NCBI GenBank assembly: GCA_903927345.1
Contig: CAIYMO010000056.1
Location: 1-39,768 of the forward strand
Reading direction: 5' to 3'
Source of the DNA: an uncultured Armatimonadota bacterium
GTDB taxonomy: Bacteria > Armatimonadota > Fimbriimonadia > Fimbriimonadales > Fimbriimonadaceae
DNA: 39,768 bases
Positions 24,856 to 32,550 of the stretch are shown in pieces (position 1 is the stretch's first letter; each line of letters opens with the position of its first letter). A program made the position numbers and the translations under genes. Below the pieces are notes generated by a model. The model was not told the DNA's origin. It did no database searches and worked only from the letters and a program-made list of their open reading frames with translations.

Positions 24856-25823
24856 ATGTTGATTCTGAGCGACGGTCGTATTCCCTCGAAGTCTCTGAGG
24901 ATGTCTCCAAAGCTGGGATACTCGGCGTAGCAAAGCGATTCGGCTTCGCGAACGTATGCCGCTTCAAGCATCACTTTGAGTTCAGTATCGGGGAATAGTG
25001 CGGAACTCTCAGAAAGATTCATGCCCTCTGGGAGGAGCTTGACCTGGCCTGGGTAGAACTTCGCCGTCAACTCTCGGTATTGGCCACAAATCGTCCCATA
25101 CTCTTCAGATTTGAGCATCGCCCTGGTCTGCGGCTCTGTGAGTAGCATCGCCAAATCGTAGTAGTGCCGCGCATCCCTGCCGAGTTCCTTGCCCTGCTTC
25201 TTGGCTCGTTCGACCCTCGAATGAAGGGTGAAGAGCTTCTCGACAAAGGTTCTCCGGAAGTGCAGAAGCCTCATTTCAAACGACTCCCGATCTTCGGTGC
25301 CGGAATCCACGTTTTGGGAATCGAGCATTTCTCCAAGCAGAGACTTGAGACCCCTCGATTCAGTTGGCTGGTCTGCGCTTTGAATCCCTGCTTCTAGGAG
25401 CACGACGGGCCGGATGCCTCCAAGCGTCTCGACTTGATTCTTGTAGACAAACTCCTCTGTCCATGAGGAAGATCCTTTCGTCTCTTGTCTTCCCAACCGC
25501 TCGATAAAGCCGGGGAACGATGCAACCAGATCCGCGATCTGCTCGAATCGGGCTAAGGTTTCCTCGTCGGTTTCGGCTGGTTCAACATAAAGGTCGATGT
25601 CTTCTGAGAATCGGTTGATGAGCTTCCAACCTTTTGAAAGACTCGTTCCGCCCTTAAAGATGACGACCTGGCCAAAATCTCTTGCGATGAGCCGCAGTGC
25701 CTCGGTGACGAAGTAGTCTTTCTCCACAATTCCAGGATTGCCAATTCCGTTTTCGTCACCCGTGGCGTTGATGAGGTCGGCAAAGTCCGGACGCTCGAAT
25801 AGGTAGCTCACTTGGCTTGCCAC
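24852..25823 (-). CDS. abiEii: AbiEii-type nucleotidyltransferase toxin
   Basis: A 323-residue toxin of a type IV toxin-antitoxin/abortive infection pair. The nucleotidyltransferase motif is clear: FKGGTSLSKG followed by INRFSEDIDLYV, with the preceding NPGIVEKDYFVTEAL typical of the family. Such enzymes modify tRNA or related targets and stop growth on phage infection. It follows abiEi with a 16-base overlap. On plasmids the pair also gives stability. Confidence 0.9.
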   Translation of the reverse strand: MASQVSYLFERPDFADLINATGDENGIGNPGIVEKDYFVTEALRLIARDFGQVVIFKGGTSLSKGWKLINRFSEDIDLYVEPAETDEETLARFEQIADLVASFPGFIERLGRQETKGSSSWTEEFVYKNQVETLGGIRPVVLLEAGIQSADQPTESRGLKSLLGEMLDSQNVDSGTEDRESFEMRLLHFRRTFVEKLFTLHSRVERAKKQGKELGRDARHYYDLAMLLTEPQTRAMLKSEEYGTICGQYRELTAKFYPGQVKLLPEGMNLSESSALFPDTELKVMLEAAYVREAESLCYAEYPSFGDILRDFEGIRPSLRINI

Positions 25824-26545
25824 TCCTGTGCGTTCGGAAGTTCAGAGAACAAACCGAAATCGAACTTTGTGAGTGGATTCAAAGAAGCCTTGAGAGGCTC
25901 CCAGAGGCCCCCTGGCAGTTCGGCATAAGCGAACATGGCTCCAAGCATGGCCCGAACGCGCGGAGGCTCTTCAAGGGCAACTTCGCGAAGTTCTCTCAAC
26001 CGATCCATCTGGAGCTGGTCTTTAAGCAAGTGTCTGAGCCGACGATAGCTTTCCATTGCGCTGGTCTCGGCGGACTTCCCTCGTTCCCTGATGAATTCGA
26101 GGAGTGCCCCTTCTAGCGTTGGGAGTGGATGCGGTCTTGAACCACGTCGAAGTCTCAATCGAGCAACCCCTGTGTTCTTTGGCTTGTTGCTCGTAAACGC
26201 GACGAGCTGCGGTCTTGCGGGCAATTGAGTGCTGAGTCCCAAAAGGTTCGCCGCCGAAGCTCCGGTCGGCCTGGTCTTGCCTTCAAGCGTCTTCATCGCG
26301 ATAGCCATGTCAGACGGTCTACTCTTCCCAAGGAGGGTGTCTTTGGGCGCGTAATACAGGCCCTTTCCCACTCGGGTGAGAATCCCTTGCTTGGCGAGTC
26401 TTGCGAGTGCCTTGGTTGCGGCGGCGGGTGTCGTCCCCTTGAGATCCTCGGCTCTGAGCAAAGAATTGGAGGACAACTTGGCCTGGCGCAATGCGAGTTC
26501 GGTCGCGGTGCGCTTTGGTGGCTCCTTTGTTTTCTGCTTGCTCAT
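25808..26545 (-). CDS. abiEi: AbiEi-type antitoxin/transcriptional regulator
   Basis: A 245-residue partner of the AbiEii toxin. The N-terminal winged helix (LLRAEDLKGTTPAAATKALARLAKQGILTRVGKGLYYAP) binds the operon promoter in this family and the C-terminal domain neutralises the toxin. It contains TRPTGASAANLLGLSTQLPARPQLVAFTSN, typical of the AbiEi/DUF6088 group. First gene of the pair. Confidence 0.85.
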   Translation of the reverse strand: MSKQKTKEPPKRTATELALRQAKLSSNSLLRAEDLKGTTPAAATKALARLAKQGILTRVGKGLYYAPKDTLLGKSRPSDMAIAMKTLEGKTRPTGASAANLLGLSTQLPARPQLVAFTSNKPKNTGVARLRLRRGSRPHPLPTLEGALLEFIRERGKSAETSAMESYRRLRHLLKDQLQMDRLRELREVALEEPPRVRAMLGAMFAYAELPGGLWEPLKASLNPLTKFDFGLFSELPNAQEWQAK

Positions 26546-26658
26546 AGGTCTATTATGCCATTATCGGTTCAATCTGTCCCGCTAATAAGCACAATAAACT
26601 AGACGTTCGAAACGGCTCCTTGTTCAGTGTCAGCTCCAAGAACCGATTCCGAGGGGGT

Positions 26659-26674
26659 GCTCGGACGTCCGAAC
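26659..26674. promoter_or_regulatory. parS-like palindrome, copy 6 (one mismatch)
   Basis: GCTCGGACGTCCGAAC between abiEi and the copper operon; one base off the shared core. It marks the right limit of the palindrome cluster. Confidence 0.5.
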
Positions 26675-26754
26675 ATTTCGTTCTTGAGCCGGGTAAACAG
26701 CTCAAACGCTCAACTTCACGGAACGATTTCATGGAATAATCAGTTTGGGTAGGT

Positions 26755-27261
26755 ATGCGAGGAAGAAAAGCGTGGCTAAATATGCTGGCTCTTTTCGCGT
26801 TCGTGCTGGCACAAGTGCCTGCGAGCGTGTTTGCCTCGCTATGCGCACCGGTCAAGTGCGAGATGCCTTGCTGTCAAGGCAAGCAAGCGGCTCAGCCAGC
26901 TCACCACGAGCATTCTGAGGAGTCCACAGACTCTTCGATGGGTCACTGCGACTCCAAAGAGATGGCGCATCCTTGCGCTGATGAGAAACCCGCTAAGTCC
27001 ATTACTTCAAAGTCTTCGGATGGTTGCGGTTGCGAAATCAGATCGGGTTCCAATCCTGAGCTTCCAACGGTCGCGCTTGCAAGTAGCCCGTCACCGGCGT
27101 CAAGCCAAGTCGATGTTGCTCTTACCACCATACCAGTAGTCGTCGCGGCCCTCGTCTTCATTGATGTCCAACCGGGCATCGTCGGAGCTGACTCAGGTCC
27201 TCCGACTTCGCGGCCGTATTGTGTCTGGCAGGGCCGCGCTCCTCCTGTGTTCCTTGCGTAA
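26755..27261 (+). CDS. Cys/His-rich exported protein heading the copper operon
   Basis: A 168-residue protein, family not recognised. Signal peptide (LNMLALFAFVLAQVPASVFA) followed by CAPVKCEMPCCQG, a His-rich patch (PAHHEHSEES), MGHCDSKEMAHPC and DGCGCE, then a second hydrophobic stretch (about 118-140). The tail has GPPTSRPYCVWQGRAPP. The plan resembles the Cys-rich protein that heads the czc operon. Probably a periplasmic or membrane copper binder, inferred from residues and position. Confidence 0.65.
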   Translation: MRGRKAWLNMLALFAFVLAQVPASVFASLCAPVKCEMPCCQGKQAAQPAHHEHSEESTDSSMGHCDSKEMAHPCADEKPAKSITSKSSDGCGCEIRSGSNPELPTVALASSPSPASSQVDVALTTIPVVVAALVFIDVQPGIVGADSGPPTSRPYCVWQGRAPPVFLA

Positions 27262-27263
27262 GC

Positions 27264-27293
27264 ACCCGCTAGCTTAATTGGGCTAGGCGGGGT
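27264..27293 (+). promoter_or_regulatory. Stem-loop after the first copper gene
   Basis: ACCCGCTAGC pairs with GCTAGGCGGGGT around TTAATTGG with one bulged base. No T-run follows, so it may be an attenuator or mRNA-processing hairpin separating the first gene from the rest. Confidence 0.4.
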
Positions 27294-27339
27294 TCTGCCG
27301 TCTCGACGCAAGTCCTCTCCCTAAACACACAGGAAATCA

Positions 27340-29094
27340 ATGCTTAACATCATCGCCTTTGCGGCGGTGGCACTCAGCCAGGCACCTTCACTTTCGTGCC
27401 CGGTAATGGGTGGCCCCGTTGCTACAAATTCAAAGACAGTCGAATACGCCGGAAGTAAGTACAGCTTCTGCTGCCCGAGCTGTGACATCTCGTTCGCCAA
27501 GTCACCGGCTAAGTACGTCGCCTTACAATCGAAGGCCGGGAACACAAGTGGAGTCTTCCTCTATGACCCGGTGAGTCACAACCGCCTTGACCTCGATAAG
27601 GCGAAGGCGTTCAAAGACTTCGCTGGGACCCGTTACCCTTTCGAATCGCAGGAAGACCTTGCCAAATTTGAGAAGGCACCCCGCAAGTTCGCTTCGCTTC
27701 CTGAGCGAGAAGCTCTTTACTGCCCCGTCAGCAAAGAGAAGGTGTCGAGCTACTCGAAAGCTAGCGATTACGCTGACCATGATGGAATCCGCTTCTATTT
27801 CTGCTGCCCTGGATGTAGCGGTAAGTTCCTCAAGGATCCCGAGAAGTATCTCGCTGGAGCAAACAAACAGCCCCATCAATTTCGTGGCCGCCTCGGAAAT
27901 CCGGATGCGAAATTCAAACTCGCGCTCGTCAAGGAGTTCATAAAAGCACCCTCCGTCATCGGGTTGGACGAAAATTCCAAGTCCGCACCTCAAAGCGACT
28001 CAGCTTCGGTTACCAAGGTCAAGTTCGACAAATATGAAGCAGAGCTTAGGGTGCCAGAAGAAGGGCTGTTCGCCGGTGAGGAAATCGACGTTGAATTCCG
28101 GGTTGTGGACACGACCCAGAAGGACGCCATTGAGCAAGGCTTCAAAGGAGTCGGGGCTATTGAGACCACCGCGGTCATGACGATGCCGAGCATGCTTGGT
28201 ATGCCCGAAGCTCGGCCCAAAGTTCACCGAGAAGGCGTTCCTGGCGAATACGGAATCGAGCTTTACTTCCCTCACGGCGGCGATTTCAAGATTGACCTCG
28301 CACTCGATATTCCGGGGGTTGGAGTCAAGAACATCAGCTTCAAGGTGGATGTGAAAGACGAGCGAGCTTCCAAAGTAGCAAAGGTTCAGCCATACCGGCT
28401 CGAAGTTGTGGACTGGCCGAAGATGGTCATGGCGGGCGAGCCTACCGAACTCAAGATGCGCGTCGTGGACACAAAAACGGGCATCGCGCAAACCACCTTT
28501 GATGAAGCGCACACCAAGTTCTTCCACCTCATGATCGCAAGTAAGGACCTCAACTGGTTCGTTCATGAGCATCCTGAAATGAGCGCGGATGGCACCTGGA
28601 GCATCAAGCAGACTTTTCCAGCCGGTGGTCAGTATTGGGTTTATGGCGACGTCGCGCCTTCGGGAAAGGGTTCGAGAGTTCTAATCTCTAAAGTGTCGGT
28701 GATGGGAGCCAAGCCGACATGGGATACAGCACTGCGGCTTTCTCGCACCGCGACTGACGGGGGCTTGAAGGGCGAACTCTCTACGCTTGAGCCGATTCAG
28801 ATTGGCCGAAGGGCAACCATTCAAGTCAAGCTCTTTGACGTTGGGTCTGGCCAGCCCGCTGGGGACACCGTGAAATGGCTGGGCGCGGCGGGGCACATGA
28901 TGATTTTCCATCAAGATGGCCAGACCGTAGTTCATAGCCACCCGGCTGAAGATGAAGAGAACAATGCGCTCGTGAAACAGGGTGTCGTCCGTTTCTCAGG
29001 ACGGTTCCCAAAGCCGGGCATCTATAAGGTCTACGGTCAGTTCGATTGGCATGGCGCGGTACGAACCCTCGGGTTCGCTGTCGAGGTCAAGTGA
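27340..29094 (+). CDS. Exported YHS-YtkA multidomain copper protein
   Basis: A 584-residue periplasmic protein. After a short signal it has a YHS domain (20-60; CPVMGGP, FCCPSC), a second YHS-like unit without cysteines (73-118; YDPVS, GTRYPFESQEDLAKF) and a third complete one (127-171; CPVSKEK, FCCPGCSGKF). YtkA/FixH-like beta domains follow. The latter contain histidine-rich signatures FFHLMIASKDLNWFVHEHPEM and LGAAGHMMIFHQDGQTVVHSHP. All point to binding of copper or another soft metal outside the cytoplasm. It shares one base with the next gene (TGATG). Confidence 0.82.
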   Translation: MLNIIAFAAVALSQAPSLSCPVMGGPVATNSKTVEYAGSKYSFCCPSCDISFAKSPAKYVALQSKAGNTSGVFLYDPVSHNRLDLDKAKAFKDFAGTRYPFESQEDLAKFEKAPRKFASLPEREALYCPVSKEKVSSYSKASDYADHDGIRFYFCCPGCSGKFLKDPEKYLAGANKQPHQFRGRLGNPDAKFKLALVKEFIKAPSVIGLDENSKSAPQSDSASVTKVKFDKYEAELRVPEEGLFAGEEIDVEFRVVDTTQKDAIEQGFKGVGAIETTAVMTMPSMLGMPEARPKVHREGVPGEYGIELYFPHGGDFKIDLALDIPGVGVKNISFKVDVKDERASKVAKVQPYRLEVVDWPKMVMAGEPTELKMRVVDTKTGIAQTTFDEAHTKFFHLMIASKDLNWFVHEHPEMSADGTWSIKQTFPAGGQYWVYGDVAPSGKGSRVLISKVSVMGAKPTWDTALRLSRTATDGGLKGELSTLEPIQIGRRATIQVKLFDVGSGQPAGDTVKWLGAAGHMMIFHQDGQTVVHSHPAEDEENNALVKQGVVRFSGRFPKPGIYKVYGQFDWHGAVRTLGFAVEVK

Positions 29095-29249
29095 TGGCAA
29101 CCCTCGGAACCGTGCTCCTCGTCGGTGCTGGAGTTGGTGTCTATGTCTGGCTCATTTTGCGCCGCCTTGGTGTCGGTATGCCGGGGGGAAAGCCTGACTG
29201 CGGCTGCGGCTCTGGAAAGTCCTGCGCATCAAAGAAGATTAAGCAATGA
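29094..29249 (+). CDS. Small membrane protein with Cys-rich tail
   Basis: A 51-residue protein. One membrane helix (LGTVLLVGAGVGVYVWLIL) is followed by a short tail DCGCGSGKSCASKKIKQ. It resembles FeoB-associated Cys-rich membrane proteins in layout. Overlapping starts and stops with both neighbours (TGATG, ATGA) support translation. Confidence 0.68.
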   Translation: MATLGTVLLVGAGVGVYVWLILRRLGVGMPGGKPDCGCGSGKSCASKKIKQ

Positions 29250-30058
29250 AAGCCATCTTCCTTGTCCTGATTGGAATGGCCATGGCTACCGCCATGGCCA
29301 CGCCAGAGCAGATGGAAGCCTTCCATTCAGCGCTCAAGCTTAGGGATACGTCGCGGCTATTCAAAGCTGAGTGCATGACGTGTCACACCACACCTCCCGA
29401 GCACAACCCGTTTGGGAAGGACGTGAGGGCATCTCTAAAAGCAATTGGAAAGAACCTCATCACACTGCAACTTATCCAGTCCTTGGACTCAAAGGACTCG
29501 GACGGCGACGGCTGGCCCAACGGGGAGGAGATCAAGAAAGATTTCCTCCCCGGCGATCCAAAGAGCCATCCAGCGGGAATGCCGCCGAAGGCAACGAGCC
29601 ACGAAGGGATGATGGGTGCGAACATGAACAATCCCTCGGGAACGCAGAAGAGCCTTCTCAATCAGTTTGTGCCTAAGCACTCGTTCCACCCTCTGATCAT
29701 TCATTTCCCAATCGCCCTATTCCTCTTTGGAGCGGCCTTGGAGGTCTTCGGGTGGCGGCGCAAAGATGCGACTATGCGAAAGGCAGGTTGGTGGGCGCTT
29801 CTCTTTGGCACGTTGAGCACTGCCGTTGCTTTGCCGACCGGGCTTGCCGTCTTCCTGCGAAGCGGTTTCCTGTGGCAAGGCACCGCCCTCATCCACTTCA
29901 TTCTTGCGATCAGTGCAACCCTGCTCATGACCGCAACCGTGCTTTGGCGGCGCAAGGGTGCGCACGAAACCAAAGCCTATTTCGCTCTCCTGTTGATGGC
30001 AGCTGCACTGGTCGGTGCCGCCGGGCACTTCGGGGCACAACTCGTCTACGGATCCTAA
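29246..30058 (+). CDS. Cytochrome c-like domain fused to a DUF2231 membrane domain
   Basis: A 270-residue protein. A signal peptide is followed by a single CxxCH heme motif (Cys43-Met-Thr-Cys46-His47), then DSKDSDGDGWPNGEE, which resembles an EF-hand-like calcium loop. A Met-rich linker (GMMGANMNNPSG) leads to four membrane helices of DUF2231 type beginning HPLIIHFPIALFLFGAALEV. Heme-carrying DUF2231 proteins suggest electron transfer at the membrane. Its place in a copper operon hints at redox chemistry on copper, which is inference. Confidence 0.78.
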   Translation: MKAIFLVLIGMAMATAMATPEQMEAFHSALKLRDTSRLFKAECMTCHTTPPEHNPFGKDVRASLKAIGKNLITLQLIQSLDSKDSDGDGWPNGEEIKKDFLPGDPKSHPAGMPPKATSHEGMMGANMNNPSGTQKSLLNQFVPKHSFHPLIIHFPIALFLFGAALEVFGWRRKDATMRKAGWWALLFGTLSTAVALPTGLAVFLRSGFLWQGTALIHFILAISATLLMTATVLWRRKGAHETKAYFALLLMAAALVGAAGHFGAQLVYGS

Positions 30059-30071
30059 TCGGTGAACTCAT

Positions 30072-30581
30072 ATGACATTCAAACCAATCGACTCACTCGT
30101 TTTTCTCGCCCTTATTGGGGCAGCCCTAATCGGATGCGCCAAGAATGACCAAACTGCCGTCTCCCCCGCCGACTCGACACGCTCTGTCACCACAAGTGTG
30201 GCGGGCTACGAAGAAGCCGCCAAGGTCTGGGACAAGGTCCTCGCCTGCAAAGCGACGTTCGATGACGTCGTGAAGGACAAGAACTGGAAATCGATCCATG
30301 AGGCCGGGTTCGCGATACGCGATGAGTTGCTTCTATTGCCCGATGCGTCTAAGCCTTTGGGAGATCATCTCGCCAAGGTGAAGGATCAGGTCAAACAAGT
30401 TGGATCTCTCGCGGAGCAACTTGACGAAGCGGGTGACGCTGGCAACGGCCCGAAAGTCGAAGCTCTCGCCAAAGAAATGACCGAGACCCTGAACGGTATT
30501 GCCGCTCATTTCCCCGCAGGCGCACTCCCCAAGGAAGCCACTGGCAAGGCGAACCTGCCCGCCGGCGACCACGATCACTAA
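30072..30581 (+). CDS. Helical lipoprotein of unknown function
   Basis: A 169-residue protein. Lipobox IGC (residue 22 region) after a hydrophobic signal, then mostly helical and charged (EEAAKVWDKVLACKATFDDVVKD; LAKVKDQVKQVGSLAEQL), ending GDHDH. No family recognised. The His/Asp end may bind metal. Confidence 0.68.
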   Translation: MTFKPIDSLVFLALIGAALIGCAKNDQTAVSPADSTRSVTTSVAGYEEAAKVWDKVLACKATFDDVVKDKNWKSIHEAGFAIRDELLLLPDASKPLGDHLAKVKDQVKQVGSLAEQLDEAGDAGNGPKVEALAKEMTETLNGIAAHFPAGALPKEATGKANLPAGDHDH

Positions 30582-30594
30582 GGAACCAACAACC

Positions 30595-31017
30595 ATGAAA
30601 ACACAAACACTCATCCTCGGCGCGCTCGCTCTGGCAGCCGCCGTCTTCGCCAGTCCGCTTCAAAAGGAAAGCGGCCAGTCCTGCTGCGGATCCATGATGG
30701 CCATGCAGTCCGGCCATGATATGGACAAGCCCGCCGCCGCTAAACTCGTCAAGGGCGTCCAGAAGGCGACCATCACCATCGACAACGGGATGTACATACC
30801 CGCAACGATCTCGGTGCTGAAGGGCAAGCCCGTTGAGCTCACCTTCAAAGCGGGCAAAAACCCCGGCTGCGGCAGCACGGTCGTCTTCAAGTCGCTAAAG
30901 ATCTCCAAAGAGGTCGGCAGCAAACCCGTCGTGATCAAGTTCACGCCGAAGGAAGCAGGCACGATTGCCTTCACTTGCGGCATGGGCATGTTCGACGGCA
31001 AGGTGGTGGTGAAGTGA
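30595..31017 (+). CDS. Exported cupredoxin-like protein
   Basis: A 140-residue protein starting at ATG 30595 with a signal peptide. SCCGSMMAMQSGHDMD provides a Cys/Met/His-rich patch. A cupredoxin-type beta domain follows (KATITIDNGMYIPATISVLKGKPVELTFKAGKNPGCGS, then KEAGTIAFTCGMGMFDGKVVV). The FTCGMGMFDG ending is typical of single-domain cupredoxins linked to copper ATPases. Its stop overlaps the next start (GTGA). Confidence 0.82.
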   Translation: MKTQTLILGALALAAAVFASPLQKESGQSCCGSMMAMQSGHDMDKPAAAKLVKGVQKATITIDNGMYIPATISVLKGKPVELTFKAGKNPGCGSTVVFKSLKISKEVGSKPVVIKFTPKEAGTIAFTCGMGMFDGKVVVK

Positions 31018-31562
31018 AGGCGCTGATTATTGCCGGTTTGGCCGCGAGCCTGATCGGTGTGACGGTGATGGGCTGCGGTGGAAGCGGCGCGGGCATTGGC
31101 GCAGGTGCGAACGCCTATACAGTTCCCTTCATCCCGAAGAACGATGTGCAATACATCGACGCAATGGTGCCGCACCACCTGATGGCGATCGACATGGCGC
31201 AGATGGTTCTCGACCGTGGGGCCAGCGTCCAGATCAAGGCCATCGCGCAGGCCATCAAGGATGCCCAGGGACCAGAAATCGCAGCGATGAAGGCCGTTCG
31301 AAAGACCCTCACAGGAAGTGACGTGATCCCCGCCGCGCCAATGGACCCCTACCTCGACAAGATGATGATGGACATGGGCGCGATGTCGGGCAACGAGCTC
31401 GACATGATGTTCCTGAAGTCCATGATCGGGCACCACAGCGAAGCGATTTCCATCGCCGAACGTGGCCTCGACAACCTTGCTCGGTCAGACATGAAGGCGA
31501 ACGCTGAGGCCGTCATCTCCGACCAAGCCCGCGAAATCGGAGAAATGCAGGCGCTGCGCTAG
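31014..31562 (+). CDS. DUF305 lipoprotein
   Basis: A 182-residue protein from the GTG at 31014. The frame continues upstream but GTG overlaps the cupredoxin stop and gives a lipoprotein signal with lipobox VMGC. Two ferritin-like helical repeats carry the DUF305 signature MVPHHLMAIDMAQMVLDRG and IGHHSEAISIAERGL, with Met-rich MDPYLDKMMMDMGAMSG between them. DUF305 proteins occur in copper and silver resistance loci, and a periplasmic copper-binding role is inferred. Confidence 0.85.
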   Translation: MKALIIAGLAASLIGVTVMGCGGSGAGIGAGANAYTVPFIPKNDVQYIDAMVPHHLMAIDMAQMVLDRGASVQIKAIAQAIKDAQGPEIAAMKAVRKTLTGSDVIPAAPMDPYLDKMMMDMGAMSGNELDMMFLKSMIGHHSEAISIAERGLDNLARSDMKANAEAVISDQAREIGEMQALR

Positions 31563-31591
31563 CACCAGTTCGATATACGCAAAGAAAGCAC

Positions 31592-31897
31592 ATGAAACAC
31601 GACAAAATGATCGAATCTTGCGAGGCTTGCGCTTCGCACTGCCAAACCTGCGCCGACGCCTGTCGCGACCTACCCGAAATGGGTGAGTGCGTTGCGATTT
31701 GCGAAGAGTGCCGAGACGAATGTGACCGCTGCGTTGCAGAAATGCGAAATGGCTCGATGCTTCTCTGCGCGACTTGTGCCGATGTGTGCAAGACGTGTGC
31801 CGCAGAGTGCGAGCGCCATCCCGACAATCCTCTCTGCGTCGCCTGCGCCGAAGCTTGCCGCGAGTGTGCAAAAGCGCTCTCGCGGGCGACGGGTTAG
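31592..31897 (+). CDS. Csp-like four-helix-bundle copper storage protein
   Basis: A 101-residue protein with 19 cysteines spaced CxxC and CxxxC along four helices, for example SCEACASHCQTCADAC and CATCADVCKTCAAEC. This is the plan of cysteine-lined Csp bundles that hold many Cu(I) ions. There is no signal peptide, so it resembles the cytosolic Csp3 group. It would buffer cytoplasmic copper beside CopZ and CopA. Confidence 0.87.
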   Translation: MKHDKMIESCEACASHCQTCADACRDLPEMGECVAICEECRDECDRCVAEMRNGSMLLCATCADVCKTCAAECERHPDNPLCVACAEACRECAKALSRATG

Positions 31898-31928
31898 GCC
31901 CAAAGCCATTTCACTAACATGGCGGGCC

Positions 31929-31956
31929 CTTCACATTTGTTGAACAACGTGTGAAG
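31929..31956 (+). promoter_or_regulatory. Hairpin before the NosL-like gene
   Basis: CTTCACA and TGTGAAG are perfect arms around 14 bases, flanked by a possible outer GGCGG/CCGCC stem. It is a candidate internal terminator, attenuator or operator, and there is no T-run. Confidence 0.4.
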
Positions 31957-31984
31957 CGGCTCGCCGCCAGAACTAAGGAAACCA

Positions 31985-32473
31985 ATGAAAAACATCCTCC
32001 AAACCCTCTCGAAGTCCCTCGCCCTTCTTGCCGTTCTCGGCACGGTCGGCATGTCCAGCATGGCAATGGCCCACGAAGGCGATTGCCCCTATTGCAAGCT
32101 CAAACTCGTTCAAAACACCAAGGAGATGGACAATGAAGTCGTCCTCAAGGTCGGGAACAAGCGCATCGAGTATCGTTGCCTGTACTGCGTCATCAAGGAC
32201 CAGAAGCGATACAAGGGTGACCTGATCGTCTTCGCGCCGAGCGAGAAGAAGGGCGAGCCCATCATTCTCAAGCGCACCGATGGCAAGTGGACAGCGCCCG
32301 AAGGCACCGTGTTCTTGAATTCGTTCAAAAAGCACGCCGACTGTTCAGCTCTATCTCGCGCGTTCAGCTCAAAAGCGGCGTTCGACAAGTACGCATCTTC
32401 GAACGGCCACACCGGCATGAAGGCAATGACATGGGCTGAGTTTGCCGATGCAGTTGCTAAGCCCGCGAATTGA
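31985..32473 (+). CDS. Exported five-cysteine NosL-like protein
   Basis: A 162-residue protein. A signal peptide ends at MAMAHEG. The mature part has CPYC (34, 37), RCLYC (65, 68) and a single Cys120 in HADCSALSRAFSSKAAFDKY. The same series of motifs makes up the C-terminal domain of the next protein. It resembles NosL-type Cu(I) lipoproteins in the early CxxC, but I am not certain of the family. A periplasmic copper-chaperone role is inferred. Confidence 0.65.
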   Translation: MKNILQTLSKSLALLAVLGTVGMSSMAMAHEGDCPYCKLKLVQNTKEMDNEVVLKVGNKRIEYRCLYCVIKDQKRYKGDLIVFAPSEKKGEPIILKRTDGKWTAPEGTVFLNSFKKHADCSALSRAFSSKAAFDKYASSNGHTGMKAMTWAEFADAVAKPAN

Positions 32474-32481
32474 CTCTCTCA

Positions 32482-32509
32482 CGTCCCGAGCATTGATTTG
32501 CTCGGGACG
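32482..32509 (+). terminator. Strong 10-bp stem-loop between the two five-cysteine genes
   Basis: CGTCCCGAGC and GCTCGGGACG are perfect arms around ATTGATTT, nine bases after the upstream stop. It has terminator shape but lacks a T-run. It may stabilise or attenuate the long transcript. Confidence 0.55.
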
Positions 32510-32550
32510 ACACTCCCCAAGACAACGAATCACAAGGAACAACAAGAATC

